Part shown: piece by piece, positions 33,036 through 44,617 of the stretch
Layout of the letters: each line of letters opens with the position of its first letter
Numbering within the stretch: the stretch's first letter is position 1
NCBI GenBank assembly: GCA_018287875.1
Contig: JAGVVL010000027.1
Location: 1,240,001 to 1,304,000, forward strand
Direction of reading: 5' to 3'
DNA length: 64,000 nucleotides
Origin: Nigrospora sphaerica
Taxonomy: Eukaryota > Ascomycota > Sordariomycetes > Amphisphaeriales > Apiosporaceae
Position numbers and translations under genes: made by a program
The notes under the pieces: generated by a model
What the model was told of the DNA's origin: nothing
Databases searched by the model: none
Seen by the model: only the letters and a program-made list of their open reading frames with translations

Positions 33036-34961
33036 AGCTCACCCCCTACCAAAGAGCCAACCCCCAAACAGCCACTGGTTTCGGACAACAGATGAGGCAA
33101 TCACAGCTCTTCAACACCAAATATTTAACCAACCAGACATCGTACAGACACAAAAATGACATCTCTAGAACCACCGTTCTCCGTCCTTTTGTTTGATACC
33201 AATATCGATGGATGAAATGCAGCTGGCTGCCGCTCTCCTCCAAGTGACCCAAGGTCAATCAATCCCCTTAGTCACCAAGCAATACAACGTCACCTGGCAC
33301 TAGTTAACTGCTAGATTCAATTGCAAGCCTCTTAAAAGGCATGCCTAGGAGCATCACCAAGCCCTCACTGAGGAGTAAGAGCGCCAGCTTATGGCGTGGG
33401 TGTTACTTCAAGGCCGCCTTGGCTGAGCTCCAACACACGGCCGCTTTCGTCAATTTGCCCAGTCCATCCTCGAGACCTCTAGAAGCCACGCCGCCTTGGA
33501 AAACGCTGGCATTATCAGTTCTTCAAGCGCTGGCCGCAGGTCAAGACCCTGGTGTCCACTGGTATGGATTTCCAGCGCCTCAACGGCGCCTCCCGCGCCA
33601 ATATTGAGGAGTTATTCGAAAGGCTGGCCCACGAAGACCTCGTTAGCATTCCACCGGAGCACACCTAGAACTTCGATAAGATAGGTGCTCAGATTGGCCT
33701 TGGAGACTGCCCCTTCGTTATCGGATCTGCCGCTATGAGCCAGATCTTCGCTATGGATACGCCTCGAGGCAAGTGGACGACCTCTCTGGAAACAATCTCT
33801 GCCGCTGGCCGCGCGCTGCCTCCACTGGTGATTTTCAAGGGCAAGGCAGTTCAACAGCAGTGGTTCAACTCTTAAGTCGATGAGCAGGACCTCGAAAGCT
33901 GGTCTTTTGAAGCCTCACAGGCTGGCTGGACCAGCAATTCAATTGCGCTGCGCTGGCTGAAGCAGATATTCGTGCCTCTGACGGCTCCAGAAGACCCTAA
34001 ACAGTGGCGGCACCTCACCTTCGACGGCCACGTAAGCCACTGCGCTGAGGACTTCATGATGACCTGTTTCGAGGCACGCGTCTGGCTCAACTTTTTACCA
34101 GCTCATACTTCTCAAGTGCTGCATCCGTTAGATCTCGGCCCTTTCTCAGTGTTAAAGCGAGCCTATCGGAAATACCTACGTGACGCTTGCCTCACCAGCT
34201 TAACACTGACTCCAAAGAAGCCAGAGTTTCTGGAGGCCTGGAATAAGGCTCGCAAGGAGGCTCTGACACCTGAGCATATCGCCACAGGCTGGAGAGCGAC
34301 CGGCATCTATCCAAGGGACCCCAGCAAGCCGCTTAATAGCCGACTGGCGAGGCAGCATGACCGCGACAGGCCAGAGGGGTCAAATTGGTGTGTTCCGCAG
34401 CCAAGGGAGGACCCTCTGCCGTCGCAGATGTCTGCTCTAGAGGTCAAGACACCGAGGACGTCACGTCAGATCAGCGTAATCCACCGGGACCTTGGTGGTG
34501 TTGATCCAGTTTATAACAACGCAACGCTACGCCAGGTGTTTCGGAAGGCTGGCAAGGCCTTGGACCAAGCGACCGCTGAGATCTCCAGTCTGAAGCACGA
34601 ACGAGACCAATTGGCTGCAGCGCTGGATCGCCAGAAGCCCCAGAAACAGCGCAAGGTTCAGCCAACCGCTCAGGACCGTTTCGTGACGATGCTGGAGGTG
34701 CGCAAAGTTAAGGAGGAGATGTCGACCCCTAAAGATGCAGGGGTACGGTCACTGCGGAATCTGAAGCTGTCCGCACAGACGGATCGGACGAAGAAGTCGA
34801 TCATGAGATAGAAGACTGCATCATAGTCTCTTGAGATCAGTCTGCTTGTGCGTAGCTATTGTGATTGTTGAGATAATTCAATTGATCCGTAGTGTTGCCA
34901 TCGCGTGAGGTCATCTCGACCTCTGGCCGTTTGGGGGTTGGCTCTTTGGTGGGGGTGAGCT
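33036..34961 (+). mobile_element. Pogo-A, copy 1 (Tc1/mariner superfamily, pogo/Fot1-like)
   Basis: 1,926 bp with about 40-bp terminal inverted repeats starting AGCTCACCCCC and flanked by TA on both sides (33034-33035, 34962-34963). It is inserted in the copia gag. A near-identical copy lies in inverse orientation at 44618-46546. The copies differ mainly in the length of short C or G runs (GGGG versus GGGGG near 34741; CCCCC versus CCCCCC in the TIR). Confidence 0.95.
33217..34811 (+). pseudogene. Pogo-A transposase, copy 1
   Basis: A pogo/Fot1-type transposase with an N-terminal helix-turn-helix (LLQVTQGQSIPLVTKQYNVTW), a CENP-B-like region and a DDE domain. The acidic positions lie at NFDKIG, HLTFDGHVSHCAEDF and LHPLDLGPFSVLKRAYRKYL. 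The first half has several in-frame stops (for example after NVTWH and after PPEHT). The second half is open from 33972. A one-base loss near 34741 alters the last 30 residues relative to copy 2. The same stops occur in copy 2, so neither copy makes its own full transposase. Confidence 0.85.
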
Positions 34962-35478
34962 TATCAAATTCTCTTGATGATGGTATGCTTCGATGCCCTC
35001 GTCGTCTCTAGCTAGCAAAGTACGTGCCTCTCTGAGGGAATTTGCTGTTTTCACGTATTTCTGATGTCTGATGTCCGGAATCGTCAGTCGCTTAATCAGT
35101 AGTCGCTTGTCTGTGACGTGATCTTCAAGACCGTGCGTCGTAACTTGGAGTAGGACGACGTGTCGCCAGCTCGTCCAGTCCGACGACTTCCTTAGCTGCG
35201 CCGACAGGCCATTGATCGATCCGAATGGTTGCTGCATGTTGGATTTGTCGGCTTGAGGCAGTAAGACTCTTAATTGTTCGATTCTGATATCATCCGTGGC
35301 ATCTCAATTGATGGTATGAAGTTGTTCTCTCTCCTCCCCGCTGTAGGCTAGTGGAGTGCGACTCCAGTTTTACGTAGTTCTTTGCTTCTGCCGGCTGGCG
35401 CACAGCTGTTAGGCAGTACATCTGACAACTAGCGACAGGCTCAGGAGTAGCCTATAATATAATGCCACACAATGTATA

Positions 35479-37968
35479 TCAAGACAAAGTGTTACGCCTC
35501 TGAACCCTTGCCTTAAGAGTTTCACCGTTGCCATTGGATCGGGATTCCTGGTTGCCTCGATGGGTACTGTCAATGGATCTCTCGCTGTTTTTTCCGGCAT
35601 TGTAACCCTGCCGAGTCCCTTTGTTGAACGAGCTTCGATGGTGGTTCTTTGAACTGATGTTCTCGCAGGTCACGTCGATTTCACGGACTAGCATCGGGTG
35701 CCCGGGATCCATGATGTCGAAAGGGGCTAACAAGTCGCCCGGCCGCGTCATCGGAACGGCAGTGTCGCATTCGGTCCATTGCCCGTGGCCGAGGTGATCC
35801 TGGGCCAAGCGATGGAGCTGAATAGCAGTGTCTCCCTCCCACTCGAAGTAGGCGTACTTTCCATACCGGCTACGTTTCTGTAGAAGGTATAGAATAGGTT
35901 CGACAAGGAAGGATATAATAATGATAATAGCTCCTATGGTGTATGTGAATGCCAGGCCAAAAATGCTGAATGAGCTGTATTGCTCGCTTCGAATTTTCTG
36001 AATGTGTGTCAGTCAAGCGATTACTGATAGGGCTTGGAGGTTCAACAGTTAAGCATAATTACCTGGTTGTGGCAAAATTCCCATTCCCATTCACTCGCTG
36101 GTTTATAGGTATCAAGCCTGTCGGACGAATCGAGGGTTCCTCGAGCAGTGGTGACATAGAGGGATTGGAAAGAGGCTAATAGAATATACCACCACTGAGT
36201 AACGTCTGTCTGCCATAGATTCTTCTCGGTAGCGTCTAGTTGGCCTGATTGTATTAGTCTCTGAGACGCAAGCGATGCTGGGCCTAGCGTCTCGACAATC
36301 CGAAAGAGACTGGCCCCGCTTTGGGTTCGCATGAAGTGTCCCCATAGGAGAAGAGATGCAAGTTTGTTTTGTGACACAGGCCTCTCAGCGCTCCAGTCTT
36401 CCCTGGTTAGACCGAACCACGGAGCAGCACTGAATAGGGCATCCGTAGAAGCCCCTAGACTGCCACATTCGCCCAATACTGGATCCCGGCACCACTGCGT
36501 TTGTTGTATGCATCCCATTGGCGACGCCGCTTCGCTAGGACGATACCAAATTATCGGATCAGAATCACCTGGCGTATATGCAATTCCAGCGGGAATTGTT
36601 GCTCTGTACCAATCGTCGTCTGTGTGTGACATGAAATGAACTCCATTGCCGGACAGAAAGAACAAGGTTACTTCACCAGTCCCGTCATCAATAGATGGGT
36701 CTAAATGAAATCCAGAAGTTTCGTTCAAACCGTTATCTGGGATGAAAGTACTCGCTCTTTCATCGTTTCATCAGTTTCAAATCAAGCAGCAAGACATATA
36801 TAAGTCTGAAGCTAGATAATCGTAATTGATACGACATTTTATAGATATTGGAGGGAAATGGGAGCCTTACGAGAGTAAGAAATTGGAAGAGCCGGTAAGC
36901 CCTTGCCCTGCTCCGGCATACTGGGTCTCAATATCTGGAACAGCATATGTGTAGTTGTTGAGCATCAGAGGCTGGGGGCCATAGGAGTAGGCGGTAAAGT
37001 TCCGATTTTTGTTGGTTATATTATGCGTGCGCCCTTCTGTGGCCAGTGGGGCGCACTATCAATATGTTAGAACTTTTTTTCAGTGCCCCAACTGTCTCTT
37101 AAACGTTATATCGCTTAGAATTGAAGATGCATTCCACCAGACAAAAGAGACAGTAGATATGCTTATATAGCACAGAGCCGATAAGGCACGGGAAACTAAC
37201 CTGCAGAACAAATCGAAACTCGAGGGTCTCTTCCTTGGGTGCATTGAGTCCGAAAATGTCATTGCTGTTTAGGTGACCCGTATCGAATCGTATATTTGAG
37301 TTGTTCCGCATACAGCTACCGGCTTTGAAAGGGCACGGCGCGTTGTAGTCCATTGTCGCCGTTGAAATAGTGCTGGTAACAAACCGAGAACACTCAAGGA
37401 GATTTGAGCTCGAATGGGAATAACATGATTGAGCGTAGTTCTTCAAGTTATTATTATAGGCCGACCAGTAGGATAGTTGGGCATTCCATAAGGTTGCGTT
37501 CTCTCCACCGAAGCCAGCGAGTTCGCAGGTGTCTCCCTTGAGAAGTACTTCACCCGCTGTCGAAATTTGCGAAGAAAAGCCACCTGCCACTGTAAACGCA
37601 CAGATAGAGCAGAGAAGGAACAGGCATACAGGTAGGACACGAAGCCAAGCCGACCGGCGTTCACGGCGCCATGCCCACATCAAGCGGATGAAAGACACAA
37701 GCCCCGACTCGGGAGAATATGAATTGCGTAATAAGACCTGTCTTTGGTGGTGGACGGCATCCCGGGGGTCCGGCGTTGAGTAGTATTGATGGAAAATGAT
37801 GGCGAAAATGCGCCAGAACCGGGAGGCAACGAAGGGTATGAAGAATGCGGTGAATGCAATGAGAAGGTTGCCATGTTCCCGTGTTGTTGTCAGGGTCGCA
37901 CCCATGACAGCCGATCCCCGGGACCAGTTGGTCCAGACACCGAGGTAGACCGAGTCAGCTGTGTCCAT
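35479..37968 (-). CDS. Four-exon fungal membrane protein of unknown function (721 aa)
   Basis: Exons 37968-37201, 37055-36871, 36756-36063 and 35997-35479 join in frame through GT-AG introns (GTTAGT, GTAAGG, GTAATT donors). The start is the ATG of MDTADSVYLGVWTNWSRG. Two N-terminal transmembrane segments (GNLLIAFTAFFIPFVASRFW and VLPVCLFLLCSICAFTVAGG) precede a long cysteine- and N-glycosylation-site-rich region. A C-terminal transmembrane helix (FGLAFTYTIGAIIIIISFLV) and a cytoplasmic tail follow, the latter containing APFDIMDPGHPMLVREID. I recognise the architecture as a common uncharacterised family of filamentous ascomycetes; no function is known to me. The gene is intact and ends about 230 bp from the degenerate copia element, so it is one of few undisturbed genes here. 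Confidence 0.85.
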
Positions 37969-38835
37969 GGCGAGGTATGTTCTCCAGGGGTGGGTACAAG
38001 GTGAGCATGCAGCCGACGCATTCAATCAATAGTATTGCAGTTCAGACAAAGCAGAGATTGGGATGTGGGAATGGAATTGTGGATGATCCACCAACCCTTG
38101 AAGTGGGTTGACAGGCTGTCATATATACACAGGAGACAGGTGAAGCAGACCCTTACTGTGCCATAGTGTACGCCACATACTAACGCTGGGATCTGTACAG
38201 TAGACCCCTTCACTTGCAACAAATGGTTTGTCCGACCAGGAATGCCAAGGCCTATCACACTCCCAAGACTTCTTGGAAATGCAGATTCGTAGGCAATAAG
38301 TGCCAATCAGTTCGCCAAGCCTACTTTTCAATCTGCGGTGCATAGTATGACCCCACCATCATTCCGATAGGCAGTTGAAATGGACAAATCCAAATCGAGG
38401 ACGATGAGGGTACCCTGCAATGGAAGTATTAGTGCTTACTTCGGCAATGCACAATTTGCAAAGGGGCTTGCAGTCGCTCCTTGTCCCGAAACAGCGTCCG
38501 TAGGTGATACGTGACGGACCTGGGACCCTGCCAATCTGGGGCAGCTGTCAAGGCCCTGCCACCTGATGAAGTGGGGGCCGTGTGTTCGAGAATCCCAGCA
38601 GCGCCGCCAGCGCCGCACCAGATAGCTTGATCTTCACCTTCTGTTTGACCCCTCTGCTTTTCGTGTCAGTAGGCGTATGGGAGCCAACGGTGCGTTGTTT
38701 CCAACAACTCCAGCCTGTAGCGCGAGAACGGTGCTCTGATCATGCTGATTTCTTATAGTAAAGATTATAACGAGCGTCAGCAACACATTGAACTGAGATA
38801 AAGGACCCTATTGCAGATGAAAGGAGGTAGATAGG
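37969..38835. other. Upstream region of the membrane-protein gene, no gene seen
   Basis: Only short random-looking open frames. The promoter of the gene ending at 35479 should lie at its left end. Confidence 0.4.
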
Positions 38836-38955
38836 TGATGCGTAAAGGGTAGGGGACCTACCAGTTGACAGATCCTGTTCTTAATAGCCTATGTATGTCC
38901 ACGGTATCCAGTTTAGCAGACTAGGTTATTGTCCCCCCCGTGGTGGCACGCATCA
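38836..38955 (+). repeat. S4, a 120-bp element with TG...CA ends, copy 1
   Basis: It starts TGATGCGTAAAGG and ends GGCACGCATCA. It is flanked by the 5-bp direct repeat ATAGG (38831-38835 and 38956-38960). A second copy is at 48687-48807. The TG...CA ends and 5-bp duplications point to a very short solo LTR; the 8-bp inverted ends (TGATGCGT/ACGCATCA) also allow a MITE. Confidence 0.85.
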
Positions 38956-39289
38956 ATAGGCCTTGGTAAACACCTTGGTCCCATACATTGCATTTTCCTG
39001 TCAGTGCCCGCCCAGCCCCATCTGCCCCCGCCACGATGAACGCTACGTATAGCTTCTCGCACCATTGGTTAACATCTAATCCTCGCAGCATGAGATTCTA
39101 AGAAGGTACATTTCGTCGCTCCCTTTGGTCGGAGTCCACCATAAGATTACAACTAAGTTCACTTTTTTCATAATCCTTCCATAACGAAAAAACTTTTTGA
39201 AACCGACCCCACATAGCGATAACTTCACAACCACGACTCTATAAGCTACCGGATAGCCCGGAAACTGTTCCTAGGGCTTCATTTAGCCT

Positions 39290-40626
39290 AGAAATGGTCG
39301 ATTCACCACCCTCGAGGCAAAGCGCGGGTGGTGGGAGCCGCCATAGGCCCGCCCTACCCCCGAGCCGTCACCTCTGGACTCAAGAACACCATCGCCAGAC
39401 AGCATTACAACACCTGGACGCAGTCCAGAGGATATACGCAGCACTATAAACGACTTTAAACGCTTCCTAGCTGGTGAAGTCAACATTGCGGCCTTAGCCG
39501 CAGCAGTTCAAGCCGCCATTCCGGTCCTAGAGACGGCGGCTAAGGAATCGGACAACCAGCCCAGCGTCGAAAGACGCATCAATGCTATCGAGAACACGCT
39601 GCAAGCTATCTATAAGGAAATTAAAGCTCCTAAGACGTACGCTGCAGCCGCTACTGCCCTTACCGCCGCCACAGCGCCTAGGGCCCCCAGGTAGCCAAGA
39701 CTCTGCCTCCTCGACACGAACGGGAGGTAACGGTCAAGGCCGTAGGAACTGAAGGCCGCACCTACGAAGAGATCGTGCGGAAAGTTAACGCAGCAACAGG
39801 TAAAGAAACAGCAATAGCCGCACGGAAGCTTCCCAGCGGAGACTATGCTATTACCTGCAAGACAGCAGAAGAGAAGCGACAGCTGGAAACTGACCGGGCC
39901 TGGACCACCGAGGCCTTCGGAGAGAACGCCTCTATCCAGAAGAGAAAGATCCTGGTGGTGGCCCATGGCATCAACAAGGAGGCCATAGAGACGAACCAAG
40001 GGCAGCTAGGAGTCCAACTCCGGAACCAGCCCGGCGGCCCGATCGACGTCCTAGAGGCCAAGCTCCTCGCAACGCTAAGACCTCGTCTAGGAAGGTCACG
40101 GCCCTATATATTGCAGTACCAACGGTTCAACAAGCGGAACAGCTATGCCGAGACGGCCTTATTTGGCAGTATGGCTACTATCCATGCGAGCCCTTCGCCG
40201 AAGGAGCCCAGCTTAAGCAGTGCTACCACTGCTACCGCTATGGACATATCGCCCGAGTCTGCCGCCACGCACGTAGGTGCGGGCTCTGCTCTTCAACAAA
40301 GCATGGCGATAAAGAATGCCCAGAAGCCGAGAATAAGAGCCGGTACTGCTGTCCAGCATGCCGAGGACCACACACTGCGTGGTCCAAAGGAGTGTCCAGT
40401 CCGCCAGGAGCAGGTCCAGATCGCCAAGGCTACTTATGTCACGAGACCGAAGGGATTCGCACTGCCCTCGCAAGAACCCCTAAGCCAACAGCCGAGGACT
40501 GGCAGACAGTACAGCCGCGAAAGCGTCGAGCAACCAGCTGCCGCACTAGAAGCACTGGCAGAGCCCGCAGCAGAACCCACGAAGAGACAGACAACATGGA
40601 CATCGAAACACCGGAGTCAACACTAA
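39290..40626 (+). pseudogene. LINE ORF1 (gag-like), frameshifted
   Basis: Pieces in alternating frames. 39775-40110 encodes an RNA-binding-like segment (RKLPSGDYAITCKTAEEKRQL, ILVVAHGINKEAIETNQGQL). Then, in another frame at about 40215-40400, three cysteine/histidine knuckles follow: CYHCYRYGHIARVC, CGLCSSTKHGDKEC and CCPACRGPHTAWSKEC. The tail from about 40395 is back in the first frame. The start is uncertain. The product would coat LINE RNA. Confidence 0.7.
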
Positions 40627-40645
40627 ACAGCATCCACGCTCGACC

Positions 40646-43600
40646 ATGACAACGCTAAGGATCCTACACTGGAACACGCAGAAAAGCAAGAAAGCACAGA
40701 TCCCGGCAGTCGATGCCATCTCCGAAGAGTACGACGTCCTGGCTATCCAAGAGCCCTGGCGAAACCCACACATGCCGACCACCTACTGCCCGAGATCCTC
40801 TCCGTACTACCTTCTCTATGCCGCCGAGGAGGCAGAGCTTGCATTTACATTAATAAGAAGCACCCCCAGCGCAGTGGACTTATAAGGCGCAATCAGATAG
40901 GTGCAACATCACGATCCAGTTACCAGATGGTCCTATAACAGTTATCTGCGTATACTCGCCTCCTCCTGGATCGATTAGCAGATCGGACCTGCCAGCTATC
41001 GAAGCCCTCCTTACCGGTCCCCAGCTAGGACGAACAGTCCTCGTAGGAGACTTTAACGTCCACCACCCTGTCTGGGGAGGATATAACGTCCGACCTCATA
41101 AGGCAGCCGATAAGCTACTCCAGCTAGCAGAATCCTGGAGACTCCAGCTTATCACTCCCCTGGAACACCGACATGGACTCGAAGAGGGTGCATGGACTCC
41201 ACGATCGACTTGGCGTGGGCCACGGACGATCTCCGAGCTGCCTACGACGGGTACGCCCCATATGCTGGATCCGATCACCTCCCCCAGGTGATACGCGTGG
41301 CTGGACCCCATACAGACCGCCAAGATAGGCCACGACGCAGCTGGAAAACAGCTGACTATGGCCAGGCGAAGGCAGAAGCGGCATACCTACCACAGCCAGG
41401 GCGACTCGAGACACCAGAAGAAATCGATAGCTACACTGAAACGTTAACTAAGGAATTAACTCGGATAGCCGACCTAGTTGCCCCCCTCCGCTACTCTAAA
41501 GGGAGAGGCAAAGCCTGGTGGAACCGCGAGACAGAAGAAGCTATAGAGAAGGAGCGAAGAGCCCAGCGGATATGGCTTTCCGACAGGACGGACGTAGCTT
41601 GGCGAGCCCTCCGGCAGTCAACTCTCTTAAAGAAGAAAGCAATCCGAGAAGCCAAGACGGCGTCCTGGAGACATATGCTCCACGAGGCGTCTAGCCAGCC
41701 AGCTGGCGTCTGGAATATCGCGAGATGGGCAAGAACGGAAGGAGCAGCACCGCCGTTACCCCCGGCAGTCCCTACACTTTACACATCGCGTGGCGAAGCA
41801 ACAACCCATAAGGAGAAAACAGAGGCCTTCCGAGAGAGGTTCTATCCCCTCCCTAAGGCTACGTACACCGGCTTCCGAATAACGAACCGGCTCGCAGCGC
41901 CTCTCGATATGGACAGCAAGGTGACAGCAGAACAAGTCCAAGACGTCCTTACTAAGGCAGGCCAGTGGAAGGCACCTGGGCCAGACCAGCTTCCGAACGG
42001 ATTCCTTAAACGCCTAGGAAAGCCCCTCTTCCAGGCCTTGGCCTCCCTAGCGGAAGCGTGCTGGCATATAGGATACTATCCAAGAGCGTTCCGGAAAGCA
42101 GTCACCGTCATCCTCCGGAAGCCAGGAAAGCAGCCAAACGAGTATCACCAAGCCGGCGGATGGAGACCTATCGCGCTGCTCAACACTATAGGGAAAGCGA
42201 TCGAGAGCCTACTAGCGCAACGGCTAGCTAGCTTTGCCGAAGAGAACGGACTGCTCCCGGACGAACAGATGGGCAACCGGAAAGGCCGCTCCACGGAAAC
42301 AGCCTTACGGTTGCTAACGGACCTAGTCCGCACAGCCTGGAAACATGGAGGCGCAGCAACCCTTCTATCGCTGGATATTTCGGGCGCTTTCGACTCGGTC
42401 GACCATGGAAGGCTCCTCGCTAACCTGCGAGCGCTGAGGGTCCCTATATGGACTATCAGTTGGATCCGAAGCTTCCTATCTAACCGGTCCACCACGCTAT
42501 TCTTCGACGGCCAGGAATCGGACGAGATCCCAGTCCCAGCAGGCGTCCCGCAAGGCTCACCCCTATCGCCTATCCTCTTCTGCCTCTATACAGCTGGTCT
42601 CTATAAGGCTCTCCGCGCCGTACCAGGGATAGCCACTATAGCCTTCGCAGACGACACAAACCTCGTGGGCTTCGGCTTAAACCCAGAGCAGACTTGCGAG
42701 CGGCTGGAAGCCGCTCATAGGGTCTGCAAAGAATGGGCAGTTAGCCACGGCATGACCTTTGCAGTCCAGAAATATCACCTAGTCCACTTCTCTCGAAGAC
42801 GGAAAGGTCCGGACACAAAGATAGCCTTAGAAGGTCACGAAATCGAACCAGAAGACTCCTGCCGCGTCCTTGGCATCCAAGTGGATAGACGTCTCCGCTG
42901 GGACGTCCACATCCAGTCGATATCGAAGAAGATGGCGACGCAGGTCTATGCTCTAGACCGGATAGCCGGCTCGACATGGGGCGCGTCTCTCCAGCGAGCC
43001 CGCCAAGTCTATACAGCCGTCGTACGGTCTGCGATAGGCTATGGAGCTTCAGAGTGGCACCGACAGATCTCGAAAAATAGAGCTAAGGCACTCAACGACG
43101 TCCAAACAGAGTGCCTCCGAAAGGTCACAGGAGCTTTCAAAGCCACGGCCACCGCAGTACTAGAAACGGAAGCTTATGTGTCCCCCTTAGACACGTGGCT
43201 CAACAGAAGGGTGGCGGCATCGGAAGAGAGGCTCCAACAGCCGCGTATCGCATAACTCATCCAAGCGAGATGCGATAGCGCAGCTAGATGGATCCTAACA
43301 AGACCGACTCGCCGGCGCAGACCGAAAGGCCCCGACGCTCCCGATCGTAAGAGGTGGCTAAACGAATGGCTAGCTGGAGACTCAGCACATAAAGCTGAGG
43401 AGAGAGACTGGCTTCAAAGATGGCAACAAGCGCAGCAAAATCGAACAGCACGAACCCCAGCAGCAACTAAGATGCCGCCAGACAAGCACGTCCTCAAGCT
43501 CCATAAGGGACTCCATAAGGCCGAGAGCTCCATCCTCGTCCAAGCGAGGACTGGCAAGATTGGGCTGCGAGACTTCCTTTTTAAGCGTAGGGTCCCAGGC

Positions 43601-43831
43601 TTCGACAGCCCCTGGTGCGTCTGCGGTCAGGGCAGGGAGACCGTCCGGCATATCCTCGTTTTCTGCCCACGCGAAAGAGAAAGACGAGAGCATCTCGTCC
43701 AAGCTCTAGGAGGACCGATAGACACGGACAGGATGCTCGACACCCCAGGAAAAGCAGGAATTATCGCAAGATGGCTACTCCGCTCCGGAAGGCTGGACAT
43801 GTTCCAGCTAGCGAATCAACTTATCAGCTAG
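40646..43831 (+). pseudogene. LINE ORF2: endonuclease, reverse transcriptase, C-terminal zinc motif
   Basis: The ATG at 40646 starts an APE-type endonuclease (LRILHWNTQKSKKAQIPAV, LAIQEPWRNP), which breaks near 40860 and resumes with TVLVGDFNVHHPVWGG about 41035-41085. The RT lies in a long open frame 41192-43255. It carries KAPGPDQLPNGFLKRLG, LSLDISGAFDSVDHGRLL, PAGVPQGSPLSPILF and FADDTNLVGFG. After another break, 43472-43831 encodes a terminal CVCGQGRETVRHILVFCP motif. The enzyme nicks target DNA and primes reverse transcription there. At least two frame changes make this copy inactive. Confidence 0.88.
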
Positions 43832-44196
43832 GAAGCGGGCGCGCTGAGCCCGATCTCGGTATGGCAGGCCAAAGAGTAGATAGAAGCGGTACGACGCAGC
43901 GGAACCTAGGTTTTTCACCCGGCCGGACGTTAGCCCGGAACGGTTTTCCTAGGCTAAGATGCGCAGGGGGTCCTCATGGCCTAAATAGGTCGCTAGGTGT
44001 AAGAATAATAATAATAATAATAATTACAACTAAGTTCAAGTACCCACTTTCGGGCCACCCCCACTTTCGGGCACAGCAATTCAACCTGTCTAAATAACAA
44101 CCCCCTTACTGTAAGACCATATATAACCTCAATTAACTTTAACTAGAATACAAGAACCAGCCTCACTTAGGCTTTCGCTATCGCTCTCTTCACTGA

Positions 44197-44402
44197 TGTT
44201 ACGGCATGGGTACATAGGTACAAGGGCATGGGAATGCATGGACCACTGGCCGGTGTTACGTACCGCCGCTGGCTGGATATTTTCCTGCCAAACGGTGACT
44301 GACAGGAGCCTGTTCCTCTTCTTTTCCTCTTCACCTGTAGTTTTCGCATCTCAATAGAACCTTCAGGGCATCACCAGATCACTTGTTCTTTGAATCGTGA
44401 CA
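44197..44402 (-). repeat. Solo-LTR family S1, copy 2 (206 bp)
   Basis: Begins TGTTACGGCATGGG, ends GAATCGTGACA; flanked by the 5-bp duplication ACTGA (44192-44196 and 44403-44407). It is inserted in the 3' part of Pogo-B. Confidence 0.93.
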
Positions 44403-44617
44403 ACTGAGACCACTTTGAACCTCCCCAACTGCCAATTGAGCTCGGTGGACGTCTTCAATGTTCGCGAATTTCGAATTGGGGCTTATTAAATCCACCTTCT
44501 TCCTCTTCCTTGATCTGATATTGTCAATCCTAGCTTCGAGCGCCTCAATTTGCCTCTGTGCAGTAGCTAATTGGACGTTCTTCTTATCAAAGGCCTTTTG
44601 GATCTTCCGGAAGAGTA

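Larger units (their letters stand above)
28866..35245 (-). mobile_element. Degenerate Ty1/copia retrotransposon, interrupted by Pogo-A
   Basis: Reading the minus strand from about 35245: gag N-terminus, then (after the Pogo-A insertion at 33036-34961) the rest of gag with a zinc knuckle, then protease/integrase, RT and RNase H. The order PR-INT-RT-RH is diagnostic of copia. Several frame shifts and stops make it inactive. No LTRs were found, and the RNase H end is cut at about 28866 where Ty3-type sequence begins. Confidence 0.88.
32050..35245 (-). pseudogene. copia gag, split by Pogo-A
   Basis: The N-terminal part lies at 34963-35245 (FGSINGLSAQLRKSSDWTSW, LLIKRLTIPDIRHQ). The continuation is at 32050-33034 (KLNKWIFSTVDPEFISTC, PPRFIRDVRAWADKWEM). 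The zinc knuckle CLACNLPHALEMCYYVF is near 32250. Removing Pogo-A and one TA restores continuity of gag. In-frame stops and frame changes elsewhere make it non-functional. Confidence 0.8.
39162..44022 (+). mobile_element. Tad-like LINE (non-LTR retrotransposon), near full length
   Basis: 4.86 kb flanked by the 16-bp duplication ATTACAACTAAGTTCA (39146-39161 and 44023-44038). It ends in an (AAT)n tail. It encodes a gag-like ORF1 with CCHC knuckles and an ORF2 with endonuclease, RT and a C-terminal Cys/His motif, but both carry frame breaks. It was inserted across the left edge of Pogo-B: the duplicated sequence contains the Pogo-B TA and its first bases. A 5'-truncated relative lies at 60994-61187. 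Confidence 0.93.

Noticed and set aside
38560..38640. Possible tRNA from GTGTTCGAGAATCCC
   Set aside because: No acceptor, D or anticodon stem could be paired around it.
44004..44022. AAT microsatellite as an independent repeat
   Set aside because: It is the 3' tail of the LINE, repeated at the end of the truncated copy.
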